Assembly (NCBI GenBank): GCA_027023345.1
Contig: JALVVO010000108.1
Location: 1 to 12,595, forward strand
Source of the DNA: Thermaceae bacterium
GTDB lineage: Bacteria > Deinococcota > Deinococci > Deinococcales > Marinithermaceae
Length of the DNA stretch: 12,595 nt
Reading direction: 5' to 3'
The notes under the pieces are model-generated. The model saw nothing but the letters and a program-made list of their open reading frames with translations. It was not told where the DNA came from and made no database searches. Positions 12,097 through 12,595 of this stretch are shown piece after piece; the first letter of the stretch is position 1; each line of letters begins with the position of its first letter. Position numbers and translations under genes: made by a program.

Positions 12097-12595
12097 TCAG
12101 ACGTATCTCCGCGGCAGCCTCGGGGCGAGCCTCGTCGCGAGCTCGTAGTTGATGGTCCCGAGAAAGCGGGCGCGGCCGGTGAGGCTCGTTTTCTCGTCGA
12201 GGTCGGGGGTGACGACCTCGAAGACGTCTTCTAGGCCCGTATCCTCGGGCACGAGGACGGTGGTCTGGTCCATGCTCACCCGCCCGACCACGGGCACGTA
12301 CCGTCCCTTTAGCCGCAAAAAGCCCCGGTTCGAGAGCGCCCGGGGGAAGCCGTCGGCGTAGCCGAAGGGGAGGGTGGCGAGGGTCTCGCCGCCCTTCGCC
12401 CTCCAGGTCAGGCCGTAGCCGACCCCGTGGCCGGGGGGCAGGGTCTTGATCAAGGTGGGTCTTGCCTTCCAGGCGAGGATCGGCTTCAAAGGGCTTTTTA
12501 AGCTCTGGTCCGGGGGCAGGCCGTAGAGGGCGATGCCGGGGCGGACGAAGTCGAGGTCGGCGGCGATGCCGGCGAGGATCGCCGCCGACCTCGAT
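12097..12595 (-). CDS. alr: Alanine racemase, C-terminal part (partial, 5' end outside window)
   Basis: The last 165 residues of a PLP-dependent alanine racemase, which makes D-alanine for peptidoglycan. The frame continues past the right edge. Visible parts are the end of the barrel domain (SAAILAG, then DFVRPGIALYGL) and the C-terminal beta domain: GYGLTWRA with the likely second catalytic base Tyr, LPFGYADGFPR, and GRVSMDQTTV, where the Cys/Ser-Met-Asp-Gln segment borders the active site of the partner subunit. GTINYELATRL near the end is also typical. The PLP lysine would be upstream of the window. A TTG inside the frame at 12489 is not the start. Confidence 0.93.
   Translation of the reverse strand, partial: SRSAAILAGIAADLDFVRPGIALYGLPPDQSLKSPLKPILAWKARPTLIKTLPPGHGVGYGLTWRAKGGETLATLPFGYADGFPRALSNRGFLRLKGRYVPVVGRVSMDQTTVLVPEDTGLEDVFEVVTPDLDEKTSLTGRARFLGTINYELATRLAPRLPRRYV

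Noticed and set aside
1..12595. CRISPR arrays, tRNA or rRNA genes and complete insertion sequences
   Set aside because: No regularly spaced repeats, no cloverleaf or rRNA-like segments and no intact transposase frame were seen on either strand by eye.

Overview
This is a GC-rich, gene-dense stretch of bacterial chromosome. The sufC-sufB-sufD order, heavy use of G/C-ending codons, many GTG/TTG starts and several start codons sitting just behind a TAnnnT hexamer (a leaderless-mRNA layout) suggest the Deinococcota, probably a thermophile of the Thermus/Oceanithermus/Marinithermus kind. That assignment is inference from style and gene order; no taxonomic marker is present.

Layout. Positions 2-133 (+) hold the last 43 codons of a membrane protein whose stop overlaps the stop of sufD. 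Positions 130-3594 (-) hold sufC, sufB and sufD, overlapping and translationally coupled: the scaffold and ATPase of SUF iron-sulfur cluster assembly. No sufS or sufU is visible here. Upstream of them, 3652-4749 (-) encodes a Cys/Met-metabolism PLP enzyme. Divergent from it, 4785-6795 (+) is a tight run: fluoride channel crcB, a DUF190 protein, an MhpD-like hydratase-fold protein carrying an unexpected signal peptide, and a GNAT acetyltransferase.

Positions 6796-10001 are the accessory and most unusual part. On the minus strand, two neighbouring exported lipoprotein genes are each broken by frameshifts. The upstream one (7649-9454) has a strong ribosome binding site and ATG followed directly by a 27-nt TTCC/GGAA tetranucleotide repeat. 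It is out of frame by one unit with a perfect lipoprotein signal peptide. When restored it would encode a roughly 600-residue lipoprotein ending in a C39/papain-like cysteine-peptidase-like domain. The second (7139-7637) is a small Cys-rich lipoprotein interrupted at a run of eight Gs (Cs on the coding strand). Frameshifts at two simple repeats suggest phase variation of a surface module, though decay or sequencing error is not excluded. Flanking stretches of about 340 and 550 bp hold hairpins, a palindrome and one small possible gene remnant.

Positions 10002-10698 (-) encode a HEPN-nucleotidyltransferase pair of toxin-antitoxin type. Divergent from it across 21 bp is an NDUFA9-like SDR protein (10720-11592, +), then a small membrane protein. 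The window ends with a VapB-type antitoxin lacking an adjacent VapC (11851-12060, -) and the C-terminal part of alanine racemase (from 12097, -).
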